A stretch of 6,194 nucleotides of DNA from Alphaproteobacteria bacterium (GCA_013290035.1 JABCYT010000226.1:1-6194); one strand, 5' to 3'; counted from the stretch's first letter, positions 1 through 5,800 are shown. Numbers and translations are program-made. The notes: generated by a model not told the origin, from the letters alone.

Positions 1-1
1 G

Positions 2-190
2 CACGCATTCCATGTGTTGAGACTGCACAGAGTGGGTCTGCGTGTCGTTGCCTACAACGTCCGCGCAATCCGCTGTTACCTGGCCTGCGGCTTTGTCGAA
101 GAAGGACGAGAGCGTGAGGCCGCGTTTATCTCCGGAGAGTGGCACGACGATGTCATGATGGGATTGCTCGCCCGCGAGTTTGAAAGCTAG
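2..190 (+). CDS. GNAT family N-acetyltransferase, C-terminal part (5' end outside window)
   Basis: The gene is cut by the left edge. The 62 visible residues read in one frame to a TAG at 188-190. They contain the block HRVGLRVVAYNVRAIRCYLA followed by CGFVEEGRERE, which is the typical last part of the GNAT fold in the RimJ/RimL-like group: the strand with V-x-x-x-N, then a helix with A-x-x-x-Y, then G-F-x-x-E-G-R-x-R-E. It ends with the usual 'W-H-D-D-V-M-M-G-L-L' strand. Members of this family transfer acetyl from acetyl-CoA to an amine, either a protein N-terminus or a small molecule; the substrate cannot be told here. The acetyl-CoA-binding loop (R/Q-x-x-G-x-G/A) lies outside the window. 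The fragment is too short for the track but has no internal stop and strong family character. Confidence 0.85.
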   Translation, partial: HAFHVLRLHRVGLRVVAYNVRAIRCYLACGFVEEGREREAAFISGEWHDDVMMGLLAREFES

Positions 191-271
191 GCTATTGACC
201 CGGCACCTCCGCGTTCTTCCCGCGCCGGCCGGCGTGGCGAGTAAATTCGGAATACGAGCGAGGGAAACCGC

Positions 272-466
272 ATGGCGCGATCTGCGCCCGTTGAAATCAG
301 GACCGCGCGGATCAAGGATATTGACGGCGTGTGGCACTGCGTCGACGTCGTTGCCCGCGAACGGGCCTATCTCGGCTTCCTCGAAGGGCCGCCACCGGAG
401 GACTCGCGCACGTTCTGGGGAGACCAGATCGAAAAGACTTCCCGTTCGCACGTCTTTGCTGGGCGC
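272..466 (+). pseudogene. GNAT-like acetyltransferase, truncated N-terminal remnant
   Basis: An ATG at 272 follows a good ribosome-binding site (AGGGA, 261-265, six bases upstream). The first ~55 residues look like the start of a GNAT protein: a short strand 'VEIRTARIKDIDGVW', then a helix with VDVVARERAYLGFLEGPP, then a segment ending near DQIEK. No later GNAT block follows (no acetyl-CoA loop, no GF-x-x-E-G end). From about 430-470 the frame merges into DNA that is the antisense of the MFS gene, so the rest of the ORF, up to 643, is a shadow. Another frame reads DFPFA right after the K of DQIEK, which fits the usual family continuation and would need a one-base loss near 436, so a frameshift may precede the truncation. 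The end coordinate is approximate. It could be a paralogue of the gene ending at 190. Confidence 0.55.
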
Positions 467-470
467 GCCG

Positions 471-1694
471 TCACGTCGTTGCCAGGCGCGGCGGCCGCGC
501 GAGGGCGAAGGCGATCTGCACGATGCCGGCTGCGAGCCCCATACCGACCCCCAACCGCCACGCCAGGTCGTAGGAGCCGAACCTGTCGAACAGCAGGCCG
601 CCGCCGAACGCGCCGACGAAGCTGCCCAGTTGATGGCTCATGAAGGCAAGGCCCTGGATCATGGCCTGCCAGCGCAGCCCGAACATCTCGACCACCGAGC
701 CCGCGACCAGCGGGCCGACGCCCAGCCACAGGAAACCCATCATCGCCGCGAAGGCCAGCGTGGTGACGGGCGTCGGCGGAGCCAGGAAATACCATCCGAG
801 GACAAGCGACCGGGCGACGTAGATGCCGCCGAGCAGGACGAGCTTGGGCCAATGGCCGCCCGCCCAACCGAAGAACAGGCTGCCGGCCACGTTGAACAGG
901 GCGATGACGCCCAGGGCCTGGGCGCTCAGCATCGGGTCCATGCCGCAGATCGCCAGATAGGACGGCAGGTGCGTGGCGATGAACAGCAGTTGCATGCCGC
1001 AGACGAAGTAGGCGGCAGTCATCACCACGAACGGCGCCCGGGCCAACGCCGAGCGGATCGCGCCGGCGACCGTGGCGTCGGCGATCTGTCCGCCCGCCGA
1101 TGGCGGCAGCGGGATGCGATCGACTCGACCGGCGAACCAGGTCGCCGGCAGCAGCAGCAGGGCGAAGGCGAAGAGCGCCAGCATGCCCCAGCGCCAGCCA
1201 TGATCGGCCATCACCGCCTGCGCAAGCGGGGCCGCCACCAGCGCGCCCAGGGTGCCCGCGCCGGTGATGATCCCGAGCACGAGGCTGCGGACGCGCGCGG
1301 GCACGACGCGCGAGGCCGCCGCCTGCGCCATGGCCGAGGCCGTGCAGGCGAGCGAAACGCCGATCATGAGCCCGCCGCCGGCGAGAAAGCCCAGCAGGTC
1401 GTAGGCCGCCGCTAAGGTCAGCAGGCCGGCAAGATAAAGCGCCGCCCCCGCCAGGAGGATCGGCCGAAAGCCCAGCCGCACGACCAGGGCGCCGGCGATC
1501 GGCTGCAGCAGGCCCCAGGTGAGGTTCTGGATCGAGAAGGCCAAGGTGAAGTCGGAGACGCTGAGTGCAATGTCATGCGTGACCGGCCGAAGAAACAGAC
1601 CGAACGTCTGGCGAATGCCCATGCTGAGCGTCAGCATGATCGACGCGCCGACCAGGATCGGCATGACAGGGCGAAGCGCGCGCCAGTCACTCAT
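471..1694 (-). CDS. MFS transporter, divergent from a TetR regulator
   Basis: A 407-residue, strongly hydrophobic protein of normal major facilitator length, consistent with twelve membrane helices in two six-helix halves. The central hydrophilic loop is at about residues 178-215. A degenerate motif A lies between helices 2 and 3 (G-A-L-V-V-R-L-G-F-R-P, residues ~68-78). The N-terminal helix contains GIRQTFGLFLRPV, and helix 11 has F-M-S-H-Q-L-G-S-F-V-G-A-F-G-G-G (~361-376), a pattern seen in the oxalate/formate-antiporter-like and YbfB-like branches. The ATG at 1694 is preceded by AGAGGAG (1700-1706 on the minus strand), spaced five bases away, which decides the start. The protein sits in the inner membrane and moves a small solute by proton-coupled exchange; the substrate is unknown. 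The divergent TetR gene and shared operators suggest inducible efflux or uptake of the TetR ligand. The 3' end abuts a truncated GNAT gene. Confidence 0.9.
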   Translation of the reverse strand: MSDWRALRPVMPILVGASIMLTLSMGIRQTFGLFLRPVTHDIALSVSDFTLAFSIQNLTWGLLQPIAGALVVRLGFRPILLAGAALYLAGLLTLAAAYDLLGFLAGGGLMIGVSLACTASAMAQAAASRVVPARVRSLVLGIITGAGTLGALVAAPLAQAVMADHGWRWGMLALFAFALLLLPATWFAGRVDRIPLPPSAGGQIADATVAGAIRSALARAPFVVMTAAYFVCGMQLLFIATHLPSYLAICGMDPMLSAQALGVIALFNVAGSLFFGWAGGHWPKLVLLGGIYVARSLVLGWYFLAPPTPVTTLAFAAMMGFLWLGVGPLVAGSVVEMFGLRWQAMIQGLAFMSHQLGSFVGAFGGGLLFDRFGSYDLAWRLGVGMGLAAGIVQIAFALARPPRLATT

Positions 1695-1708
1695 GGTCGC
1701 TCCTCTTG

Positions 1709-1728
1709 ACTACACAGATCTGTGTAGT
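1709..1728. promoter_or_regulatory. Operator 1: perfect 20-bp palindrome before the MFS gene
   Basis: ACTACACAGA followed directly by its reverse complement TCTGTGTAGT, with the centre between 1718 and 1719. It lies 15 bp upstream of the MFS start codon, just beyond its ribosome-binding site. It is therefore placed to overlap the MFS transcription start or the -10 region. Length and uninterrupted symmetry suit a TetR-family dimer or pair of dimers. Binding by the adjacent TetR protein is inferred from position, not seen. Confidence 0.8.
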
Positions 1729-1753
1729 TACCTAAGGGGGAATCGCTGGAACC

Positions 1754-1759
1754 TGTCAA
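1754..1759 (-). promoter_or_regulatory. Candidate -35 element of the MFS promoter
   Basis: The minus strand reads TTGACA, a perfect sigma-70-type -35 hexamer. The region 17-19 bp downstream (about 1730-1736) has no good TATAAT match (TTAGGT-like), so the -10 is weak or unusual. If this is the promoter, operator 1 would cover the -10/+1 region, where a bound repressor blocks transcription. Confidence 0.4.
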
Positions 1760-1764
1760 GCACA

Positions 1765-1784
1765 ATTACACAGATCGGTGTTAT
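1765..1784. promoter_or_regulatory. Operator 2: imperfect copy of the palindrome at the tetR start
   Basis: Sixteen of 20 positions match operator 1, including the unbroken stretch TACACAGATC (1767-1776). Eight of its ten symmetric base pairs are kept. Its centre is 56 bp from that of operator 1. It ends one base before the tetR ATG at 1786, so it occupies the place where a Shine-Dalgarno sequence would be. Repressor bound here would be expected to limit its own gene (autoregulation), probably with lower affinity than at operator 1; this is inference. Confidence 0.7.
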
Positions 1785-1785
1785 C

Positions 1786-2367
1786 ATGAGCCGATGGCCC
1801 GCCAAGGAAGAGATCGAGGCGCGAATCCTGGAGACCGCCGATCGGCTGTTCTACCGGCAGGGCATCCGCGCGATCGGCGTCGACACGGTGGCCGACGAAA
1901 TCGGCATCAGCAAGCGCACCCTCTACAACCACTATCCGTCGAAGGACGCGCTGATCGCGGCCTACCTGTCGCGCCGCCTGGTCGAGCTCGAGATCACCGA
2001 CCGGCCGCCCCTCGAGCAGATCCTGGGCGCGTTCGACCGGCTCGAGCGCTCGGTTGCCAGCCGGACTTTTCGCGGCTGCGCCTTCGTCAACGCCGTCGCC
2101 GAGCTCGGCCAGGAGGTCCGCGACATCGGCCGGCTGGCCGTCGCCTTCAAGGAGCGCCGCAGGCTGTGGTTCCGCGATCTGCTGTCGCGCCTGGGCATCG
2201 CCGACGCCGACGGCCTCGCCACGCAGCTCGCCCTCCTGCTGGACGGCGCGATTGCTACAAGCCTGGTGCGCGGCGATCCGGCGTTCGTGCGCGCGGCCAG
2301 AGAGGCAGCGGTGACCTTGATTGACGCCGGAAGCCGAAAGAAGAAGGAGCGGCGGGACCGACTCTGA
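1786..2367 (+). CDS. TetR/AcrR family transcriptional regulator
   Basis: A 193-residue protein, normal for TetR. Residues ~10-56 form the three-helix DNA-binding domain: I-L-E-T-A-D-R-L-F-Y-R-Q-G, then GVDTVADEIGISKRTLYNHY with the recognition helix around S42-Y50, then SKDALIAAYL. The rest is the variable ligand-binding and dimer domain (with GCAFVNAVAELG), ending in a basic tail KKKERRDRL. The frame is open further upstream to 1519, but that part is antisense to the MFS gene. The ATG at 1786 is chosen because the domain starts right after it. No Shine-Dalgarno sequence precedes it; operator 2 sits there instead, so translation may be weak or leaderless. It diverges from the MFS gene by 91 bp and most likely represses it, and itself, until a small ligand binds. 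The ligand is unknown. Confidence 0.92.
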   Translation: MSRWPAKEEIEARILETADRLFYRQGIRAIGVDTVADEIGISKRTLYNHYPSKDALIAAYLSRRLVELEITDRPPLEQILGAFDRLERSVASRTFRGCAFVNAVAELGQEVRDIGRLAVAFKERRRLWFRDLLSRLGIADADGLATQLALLLDGAIATSLVRGDPAFVRAAREAAVTLIDAGSRKKKERRDRL

Positions 2368-2675
2368 ACCTGCACGGCCTCAACCGCAGTTGGCCAGTGC
2401 GGAGGTATCTTTCAAGATCACACCTCAGCCCAGCCATAGACCGAGCTGATACTGTGAATGGGATTGCCCACGGCCTTGAGGCGGCCTCGCGATCCCGTTT
2501 GGGCCAATCCGAAGAGCCGACTTGTTCAATAGGGAACAGTCCACGCCCGTTGCGCAGCCTACTATTCTCGACGAGCCGCAGATTGGAGCGCTTCCGGGGC
2601 CCGACGGAGGTGCGCGCCCGCCGCTGGTAGTAAGCGGTCCTCAAAACTGGCTGTCCGCAGCGCGTGTGCCGGATA
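2368..2675. other. Stretch without a convincing gene between tetR and the receiver gene
   Basis: About 308 bases. Frames open here on both strands (plus 2397-2630, and a minus frame running through) resemble no family, lack ribosome-binding sites and extend into coding DNA of neighbours. A weak hairpin just after tetR (arms CCGCA at 2384-2388 and TGCGG at 2398-2402) has no T-run, so I do not call it a terminator. An inverted repeat at 2461-2510 is listed separately. A promoter for the receiver gene must lie here, but I cannot place it. Confidence 0.5.
2461..2510. repeat. Inverted repeat with potential stem-loop
   Basis: The left arm GGATTGCCCA (2461-2470) pairs with the right arm TGGGCCAATCC (2500-2510) with one bulged base. 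Between them, GGCC occurs twice (around 2472-2475 and 2483-2486) and can form a small inner stem. If transcribed this could be a branched hairpin in the leader of the receiver gene. There is no T-run and no known RNA family is recognised. Confidence 0.4.
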
Positions 2676-3053
2676 ATGACAATTGCAAACCCAGCCATTC
2701 TCGTGGTCGAGGACGAACCGCTCCTGCGGCTGATGGCGGTCGCAATCGTGCAGGACGCCGGATTTGAGGCGCTCGCGGCCACCACGGCGGACGAGGCGCT
2801 CGCCATTCTCGAAGCGCGCGCCGACGACGTGCGCCTGGTGTTCACGGACATCCATATGCCGGGATCGATGGATGGGCTAAGGCTGGCGCACGCCGTTCGC
2901 GACCGCTGGCCGCCCGTCGAACTGATCGTCACCTCCGGTCGTTGGCATATCGGGGCGAATGACCTGCCTGACCGCGGGCGGTTTATTGCCAAGCCTTATG
3001 ACGTTCACATGTTGTCGCAGATTTTCCAGGAGATGGCGGGGGCCGACGACTGA
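2676..3053 (+). CDS. Single-domain response regulator (CheY-like receiver)
   Basis: A 125-residue stand-alone receiver with no output domain. All catalytic positions of the fold are present: acidic pair E12-D13 (in LVVEDEP), phospho-acceptor D58 (in VFTDIHMPG), switch residue T86 (in IVTSG) and K106 in the AKPY motif, with F103 at the aromatic switch position. It should accept phosphate from a histidine kinase and act through protein contacts, since nothing else is fused to it; no kinase is in the window. The DIHMPGSMDG-L and D-R-W-P-P-V-E-L-I-V-T-S-G blocks are typical of a group of small receivers abundant in Rhizobiales. The ATG at 2676 is preferred. An in-frame GTG at 2664 would add MCRI, but neither has a strong ribosome-binding site. 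It is convergent with the small gene at 3139-3411. Confidence 0.93.
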   Translation: MTIANPAILVVEDEPLLRLMAVAIVQDAGFEALAATTADEALAILEARADDVRLVFTDIHMPGSMDGLRLAHAVRDRWPPVELIVTSGRWHIGANDLPDRGRFIAKPYDVHMLSQIFQEMAGADD

Positions 3054-3070
3054 TCAGCATCAGCGGCCGC

Positions 3071-3096
3071 GTCCTTCGACTACACTCAGGGCAGGC
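3071..3096. repeat. Short interspersed repeat (CCTTCGAC...CTCAGGGC type)
   Basis: GTCCTTCGAC at 3071-3080, four linker bases, then CTCAGGGCAGG (3085-3095). This matches the widespread short element often seen between bacterial genes as C-C-T-T-C-G-A-C-n-n-n-C-T-C-A-G-G-G-C. When read on the other strand it gives the familiar A-L-S-x-V-E-G peptide; here P-A-L-S-V-V-E-G. It sits in the short gap between two convergent 3' ends, a usual place for it. Recognition is from memory of the motif; copy number in this genome cannot be seen. Confidence 0.6.
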
Positions 3097-3104
3097 CCTC
3101 TGCC
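3090..3104. terminator. Weak candidate terminator hairpin between convergent genes
   Basis: GGCAG (3090-3094) and CTGCC (3100-3104) form a five-base-pair stem with a five-base loop, overlapping the end of the interspersed repeat. It lies between the receiver gene stop at 3053 and the small minus-strand gene ending at 3139. There is no T-run on either side, so intrinsic termination would be weak. Confidence 0.25.
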
Positions 3105-3138
3105 GCGTGCCCGCGCCTTATAGACATGATCGGCGAGC

Positions 3139-3411
3139 CTAGACCGGCTCCTCGCCTTCGATCTCGCGCTCGAGGTCGCGCTCGACGTTGTAGATGGCGT
3201 CGGCCAGCAGGTCGTCGGCGTGGGCCATGGCGTACTCGATGTCCTTGGCCGTGATGTCGTGGCGCGCGGCCAGGGCATCGAGCGCCTCGCGGATCAGGGC
3301 CTTGGTCTCCGTCGCGTCACGCCGCAGCGCGGCGAGGCGCTCGCCCGGGTCGCGGCGCGACTGCCGGGCGAGGGCCCAGCGGGCGGGCAGTGGAAGTTGC
3401 GTGCCCATCAT
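3139..3411 (-). CDS. Small protein of unknown function, translationally coupled to ku
   Basis: 90 residues (or 89 from the second ATG at 3408). I do not recognise a family. It begins with a basic segment (MMGTQLPLPARWALARQSRR). Two likely amphipathic helices follow: residues ~23-50 (E-R-L-A-A-L-R-R-D...ALDALAARH) and ~52-85, which starts DITAKDIEYAMAHADDLLAD and ends in the very acidic ERDLEREIEGEEP. There is no cysteine, signal peptide or membrane segment. Its ATG overlaps the ku stop codon (ATGA, bases 3411-3408), a classic sign of translational coupling, so it is made together with Ku. Position suggests a role in, or dosage linked to, end joining, but this is inference only. Codon use matches the neighbours, and the reading frame runs cleanly to TAG at 3139. 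Confidence 0.75.
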   Translation of the reverse strand: MMGTQLPLPARWALARQSRRDPGERLAALRRDATETKALIREALDALAARHDITAKDIEYAMAHADDLLADAIYNVERDLEREIEGEEPV

Positions 3412-4244
3412 GCCGCCCTCCGGCCGCCTGGTTTCTTCTTGCTGCCCGCGGCCTGCCGCCGCTCGGCGCCGGCGCCCAGGCTCTTCTTGAGCGCCGCCAT
3501 GAGGTCGATGACCTTAGTGTCGTCGTTGGCGGGCTTGGCCGACGTCTTGACCGACTTGCCCTTGCGCTTCTGGTCGATCAGCGCGCGCAAGGCCTCCTCG
3601 TAGCGGTCGCGGAACTCGCTGGGATCGAATTCGCCCGACTGCTGCTCGACGATCTTCTCGGCGATCTGCAGCATCTGCGGATCGGGCTTGGGCAGGTCGG
3701 GGCTGCCGATGGCGTCGATCGCCCGCACCTCCTCCGCCGTGCGCAGCGTGTTGAGCACCAGCGCGCCTTCCTCGATCTCGATGGCGCAGATGCGCTCGCG
3801 GGTGCTCATCACGAGGCGGCCGATCGCCACCTTGTTCTGCTTGGCCATGGCGGCGCGGATCACGGCATAGGCTTCGATGCCGGTCTTGCCCACCGGGACC
3901 AGGTGATAGGGCGTGTCCCAGTACAGGCGGTCGATCGACGCGCGCGGCACGAATTTCTCGATGTCGATGATGCGCGTCGATTCGAGCTTCACGGCGTCGA
4001 GCTCTTCCTTGTCGAACAGGACATACTCGCCCTTGGCGACCTCGAAGCCCTTCACCAGGTCGCCGCGCGAGACCTCCTCGCCGGTGCCGGCGTCGACGGT
4101 CTTCATCTTGATGCGGTTGTTGGTGGCGGGATTGATCAGATTGAAGCGGACCGTCTCCGCTTCGGTCGTCGCCGGATAGAGCGCGACGGGACAAGTCACC
4201 AGGGACAAGCGCAAATGCCCTTCCCACGACGGACGCACGGCCAT
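3408..4244 (-). CDS. ku: Non-homologous end joining protein Ku
   Basis: 278 residues, the usual size for bacterial Ku. The start has the family signature W7-E-G-H-L-R-L-S-L-V-T-C-P-V. Next come K65-G-F-E-V-A-K-G-E-Y-V-L-F (DNA-bridging beta-barrel), I92-I-D-I-E-K-F-V-P, Y108-W-D-T-P-Y-H-L-V-P-V, the R143-L-V-M-S-T-R-E-R-I strand, and L162-V-L-N-T-L-R-T-A-E-E-V-R. A helical region, IVEQQSGEFDPSEFRDRYEE, leads to L222-I-D-Q-K-R-K-G-K. The tail (~225-278) is lysine/arginine rich, as in forms that bind DNA through an extended C-terminus. Ku forms a homodimeric ring on double-strand ends and recruits LigD; no ligD is in the window. The ATG at 4244 has AGGAGG at 4251-4256. The next gene overlaps the stop by four bases. 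Confidence 0.97.
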   Translation of the reverse strand: MAVRPSWEGHLRLSLVTCPVALYPATTEAETVRFNLINPATNNRIKMKTVDAGTGEEVSRGDLVKGFEVAKGEYVLFDKEELDAVKLESTRIIDIEKFVPRASIDRLYWDTPYHLVPVGKTGIEAYAVIRAAMAKQNKVAIGRLVMSTRERICAIEIEEGALVLNTLRTAEEVRAIDAIGSPDLPKPDPQMLQIAEKIVEQQSGEFDPSEFRDRYEEALRALIDQKRKGKSVKTSAKPANDDTKVIDLMAALKKSLGAGAERRQAAGSKKKPGGRRAA

Positions 4245-4254
4245 ACGAACCCTC

Positions 4255-4275
4255 CTGTGGACCCCTTATCCACAG
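4255..4275 (-). promoter_or_regulatory. Hairpin touching the ku ribosome-binding site, containing a DnaA-box sequence
   Basis: On the minus strand CTGTGGA (4275-4269), a seven-base loop and TCCACAG (4261-4255) form a perfect seven-base-pair stem. The AGGAGG of ku occupies 4256-4251, so its first two bases (A, G) fall in the 3' arm of the stem. Folding could therefore hinder ribosome access. The plus strand at 4266-4274 reads TTATCCACA, identical to the E. coli consensus DnaA box. A single box is not an origin. Whether the palindrome works as RNA or as a DNA-binding site cannot be told. Confidence 0.5.
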
Positions 4276-4319
4276 ACAAACTCTACACCGCGTAAGTGCA
4301 GCGCCTGCAGCATTTTTCG

Positions 4320-4334
4320 CAATCCTAGGGATTG
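4320..4334. repeat. Short palindrome upstream of ku
   Basis: CAATCC (4320-4325), three bases TAG, then GGATTG (4329-4334): perfect six-base arms. It lies 76 bp upstream of the ku start and could be an operator in the ku promoter region. No T-run follows on either strand, so it is not an intrinsic terminator. I found no convincing -35/-10 pair or GGAAC-type ECF promoter near it. Confidence 0.35.
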
Positions 4335-4452
4335 TGGTCCGTTCGCGATCCGGTCTCGCAGATGTGGAGGCGGGGGCCGGAAAGCGCCGTGCGCCGATTG
4401 GCAGTACGTGGCCGCGCGTCCTGGAATTCACACGCCCGTTGGTGGTCGATCG

Positions 4453-4594
4453 TCAAATAAAGTCCTTCGTCACCCGCACATTCATCGCGTCCTGTCGGCC
4501 CGGGCCGATCTCGGTGTAGGTCATCCAAACCGAGCCGCAGGCCTCGCATTGCGCCTTTGCGCAGGCGTTCGAGGTCTATCGGTGAACGGCGCAA
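4453..4594 (-). pseudogene. Small CxxCG protein, apparently frameshifted
   Basis: Hidden between the BT1 gene and ku. One minus-strand frame, open from 4575 to a TGA at 4453-4455, encodes AQCEACGSVWMTYTEI followed by GPGRQDAMNVRVTKDFI. This reads like a genuine protein end with a C-x-x-C-G half of a zinc-binding knuckle. That frame has no start codon ahead of the cysteines and meets a TAG at 4576-4578. The neighbouring frame, starting at a TTG (4594), gives M-R-R-S-P-I-D-L-E-R-L-R-K and joins naturally to AQCEACG if one G is removed near 4560. The likely ancestor was a ~45-residue protein beginning 16 bases after the BT1 stop. It may be a real frameshift, a sequencing error, or just the C-terminal ORF from M at 'WMTY'. 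Function unknown. Confidence 0.5.
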
Positions 4595-4609
4595 TCGCCG
4601 AGATTTGCC

Positions 4610-5800
4610 TCACTGGGGTTTGCCATCGAGGCGAAGCAGAGGAACGAGGACCAGGGCGAACGCCGTGGTGGCGGCCGAGACGATGATGAGAGGCCCAAGC
4701 TGGTCGTGGAAGACACGCTCATACAGGAAAGCGCCGACGTTGTTGGAGAATACATCCGCGAGATTCATGATCGACATCAGCCCGGCGAATGCGAAGCCCT
4801 CCGAGCGCCTGGGACAGTAGTCCGCAGCGAGCGTGAGCGAGGCGATGGTGGCGATCATCATGGCGGCGCCGTTGGCGAAATTCACGATCGCCGCGCTGAC
4901 CTCATCCGTGAGCAACAGAAACGAGGCGGCCGCCAGCGTTCCGAGCACGATGCTGAGATACAACAGCGCCTTCGAACTCATCTTCTGCAGAAACCACCGA
5001 TACACCAGGGCGCCGGCGATCCAGCCGGCAGAGGCGATCGAGCCGAGAATGCCGATATACGCCTGCGAGAACTTGAGCTCGTCGGTCATGAAGTAATAGA
5101 GCGGCGTGCCGAAGCCCGGGGCGAAGGAATAGAGAAAAAGGAACAAGGCGACGATGTACAGCTTCGTGGATTTCGACGCCGCGACGATGCTTTGAAACGT
5201 CTGCCGCATTTCCAGCCGACTGGCCCTGCTCTTCCTCTCGTCGAGAAGGAACAGCGAGGCAAAGACGATCGCTGTGGAAGCGACCGCCGCGATAGCGGCG
5301 GCCGCCTGCAACGCCGAAAGCGGCGACAGACGCTCGACCAGCGCCCCGCCGACGAACGCACTCGCCATGATGGCGATGTAGAACCACAGCCACTGCTGGC
5401 TGACGAATGTGCTGCTGAGACGATAGCTCTGACCGTTCTCCGCCAGCAGCGCACCGCACAGGGTGCTCGACGTGGCCATGGCGTACGAGGTGAGCACGAG
5501 CAACAACGCGAACTCGCCGGGCTCGGTCAGCCGGGCGATCCAGGCATAGGCGCCGACCGCACAAACGCTCGATACGATCAAGTAGCTCTTTCGCCGATAG
5601 CCAAACAGCGGAACGAAATCGGAGACCAGGCCAAGAACGGGCTTGATGATCCACGGGAAGTTGAGGATGGCGAGATAGGCGGTGACCTGAACCGGAGTCC
5701 AGCCAATGACCTTCAGGTAATTATTGAGGGGCTGGAAGATGACGCCGACGCGCGCCTGGCCGATGCCTTCGACGACATAGACGATGGCGAAGAAAAGCAT
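4610..5800 (-). CDS. BT1 / folate-biopterin transporter family MFS protein
   Basis: 396 residues from the ATG at 5800, almost all hydrophobic segments, about 12 membrane helices. The diagnostic block is at residues ~48-74: F-P-W-I-I-K-P-V-L-G-L-V-S-D, then FVPLFGYRRKSYL, the P-W-x-x-K-P-x-x-G-x-x-S-D...G-Y-R-R signature of the BT1 (folate-biopterin transporter) family. Other family-like blocks are VYVVEGIGQARVGVIFQPLN in the first helix and SEGFAFAGLMSIMNLADVFS near 330-355. Known members in protists and cyanobacteria carry folates or pterins; bacterial substrates are mostly unproven. The start is doubtful: no Shine-Dalgarno sequence precedes 5800, and the same frame continues upstream with a plausible N-terminus (IVTPASSRTAEDHRHISRL) but no ATG, GTG or TTG. 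AGAGGA at 5864-5869 would suit an ATC at 5857. It ends 365 bp before ku. Confidence 0.88.
   Translation of the reverse strand: MLFFAIVYVVEGIGQARVGVIFQPLNNYLKVIGWTPVQVTAYLAILNFPWIIKPVLGLVSDFVPLFGYRRKSYLIVSSVCAVGAYAWIARLTEPGEFALLLVLTSYAMATSSTLCGALLAENGQSYRLSSTFVSQQWLWFYIAIMASAFVGGALVERLSPLSALQAAAAIAAVASTAIVFASLFLLDERKSRASRLEMRQTFQSIVAASKSTKLYIVALFLFLYSFAPGFGTPLYYFMTDELKFSQAYIGILGSIASAGWIAGALVYRWFLQKMSSKALLYLSIVLGTLAAASFLLLTDEVSAAIVNFANGAAMMIATIASLTLAADYCPRRSEGFAFAGLMSIMNLADVFSNNVGAFLYERVFHDQLGPLIIVSAATTAFALVLVPLLRLDGKPQ

Noticed and set aside
223..234. Perfect GC-only palindrome CGCCGGCCGGCG as a terminator
   Set aside because: It has no loop and no following T-run, and short GC palindromes are common in such genomes.
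180..1415. A 411-residue plus-strand open frame
   Set aside because: It is antisense to the MFS gene, has low-complexity R/Q/G/A/E composition typical of a GC-rich shadow frame, and no family resemblance.
2533..2550. GGAAC followed by GTT as an EcfG-type stress promoter for the receiver gene
   Set aside because: The gap between the two elements is 11 bases, not the required 16-17.
2255..2992. A 245-residue minus-strand open frame spanning the tetR-receiver gap
   Set aside because: It overlaps the ends of tetR and most of the receiver gene in antisense, and its composition (R, S, P rich) looks like a shadow. The part in the gap shows no family.
4266..4274. Replication origin signalled by a DnaA box
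   Set aside because: A single box without clustering, an AT-rich unwinding region or replication genes nearby.
3390..4295. A 301-residue plus-strand frame and a 305-residue minus-strand frame over ku
   Set aside because: Both are shadows of ku, whose own frame shows the complete family pattern.
4325..4594. An 89-residue minus-strand frame as a full gene
   Set aside because: Only its first dozen residues look protein-like; after that the neighbouring frame carries the coherent CxxCG sequence.
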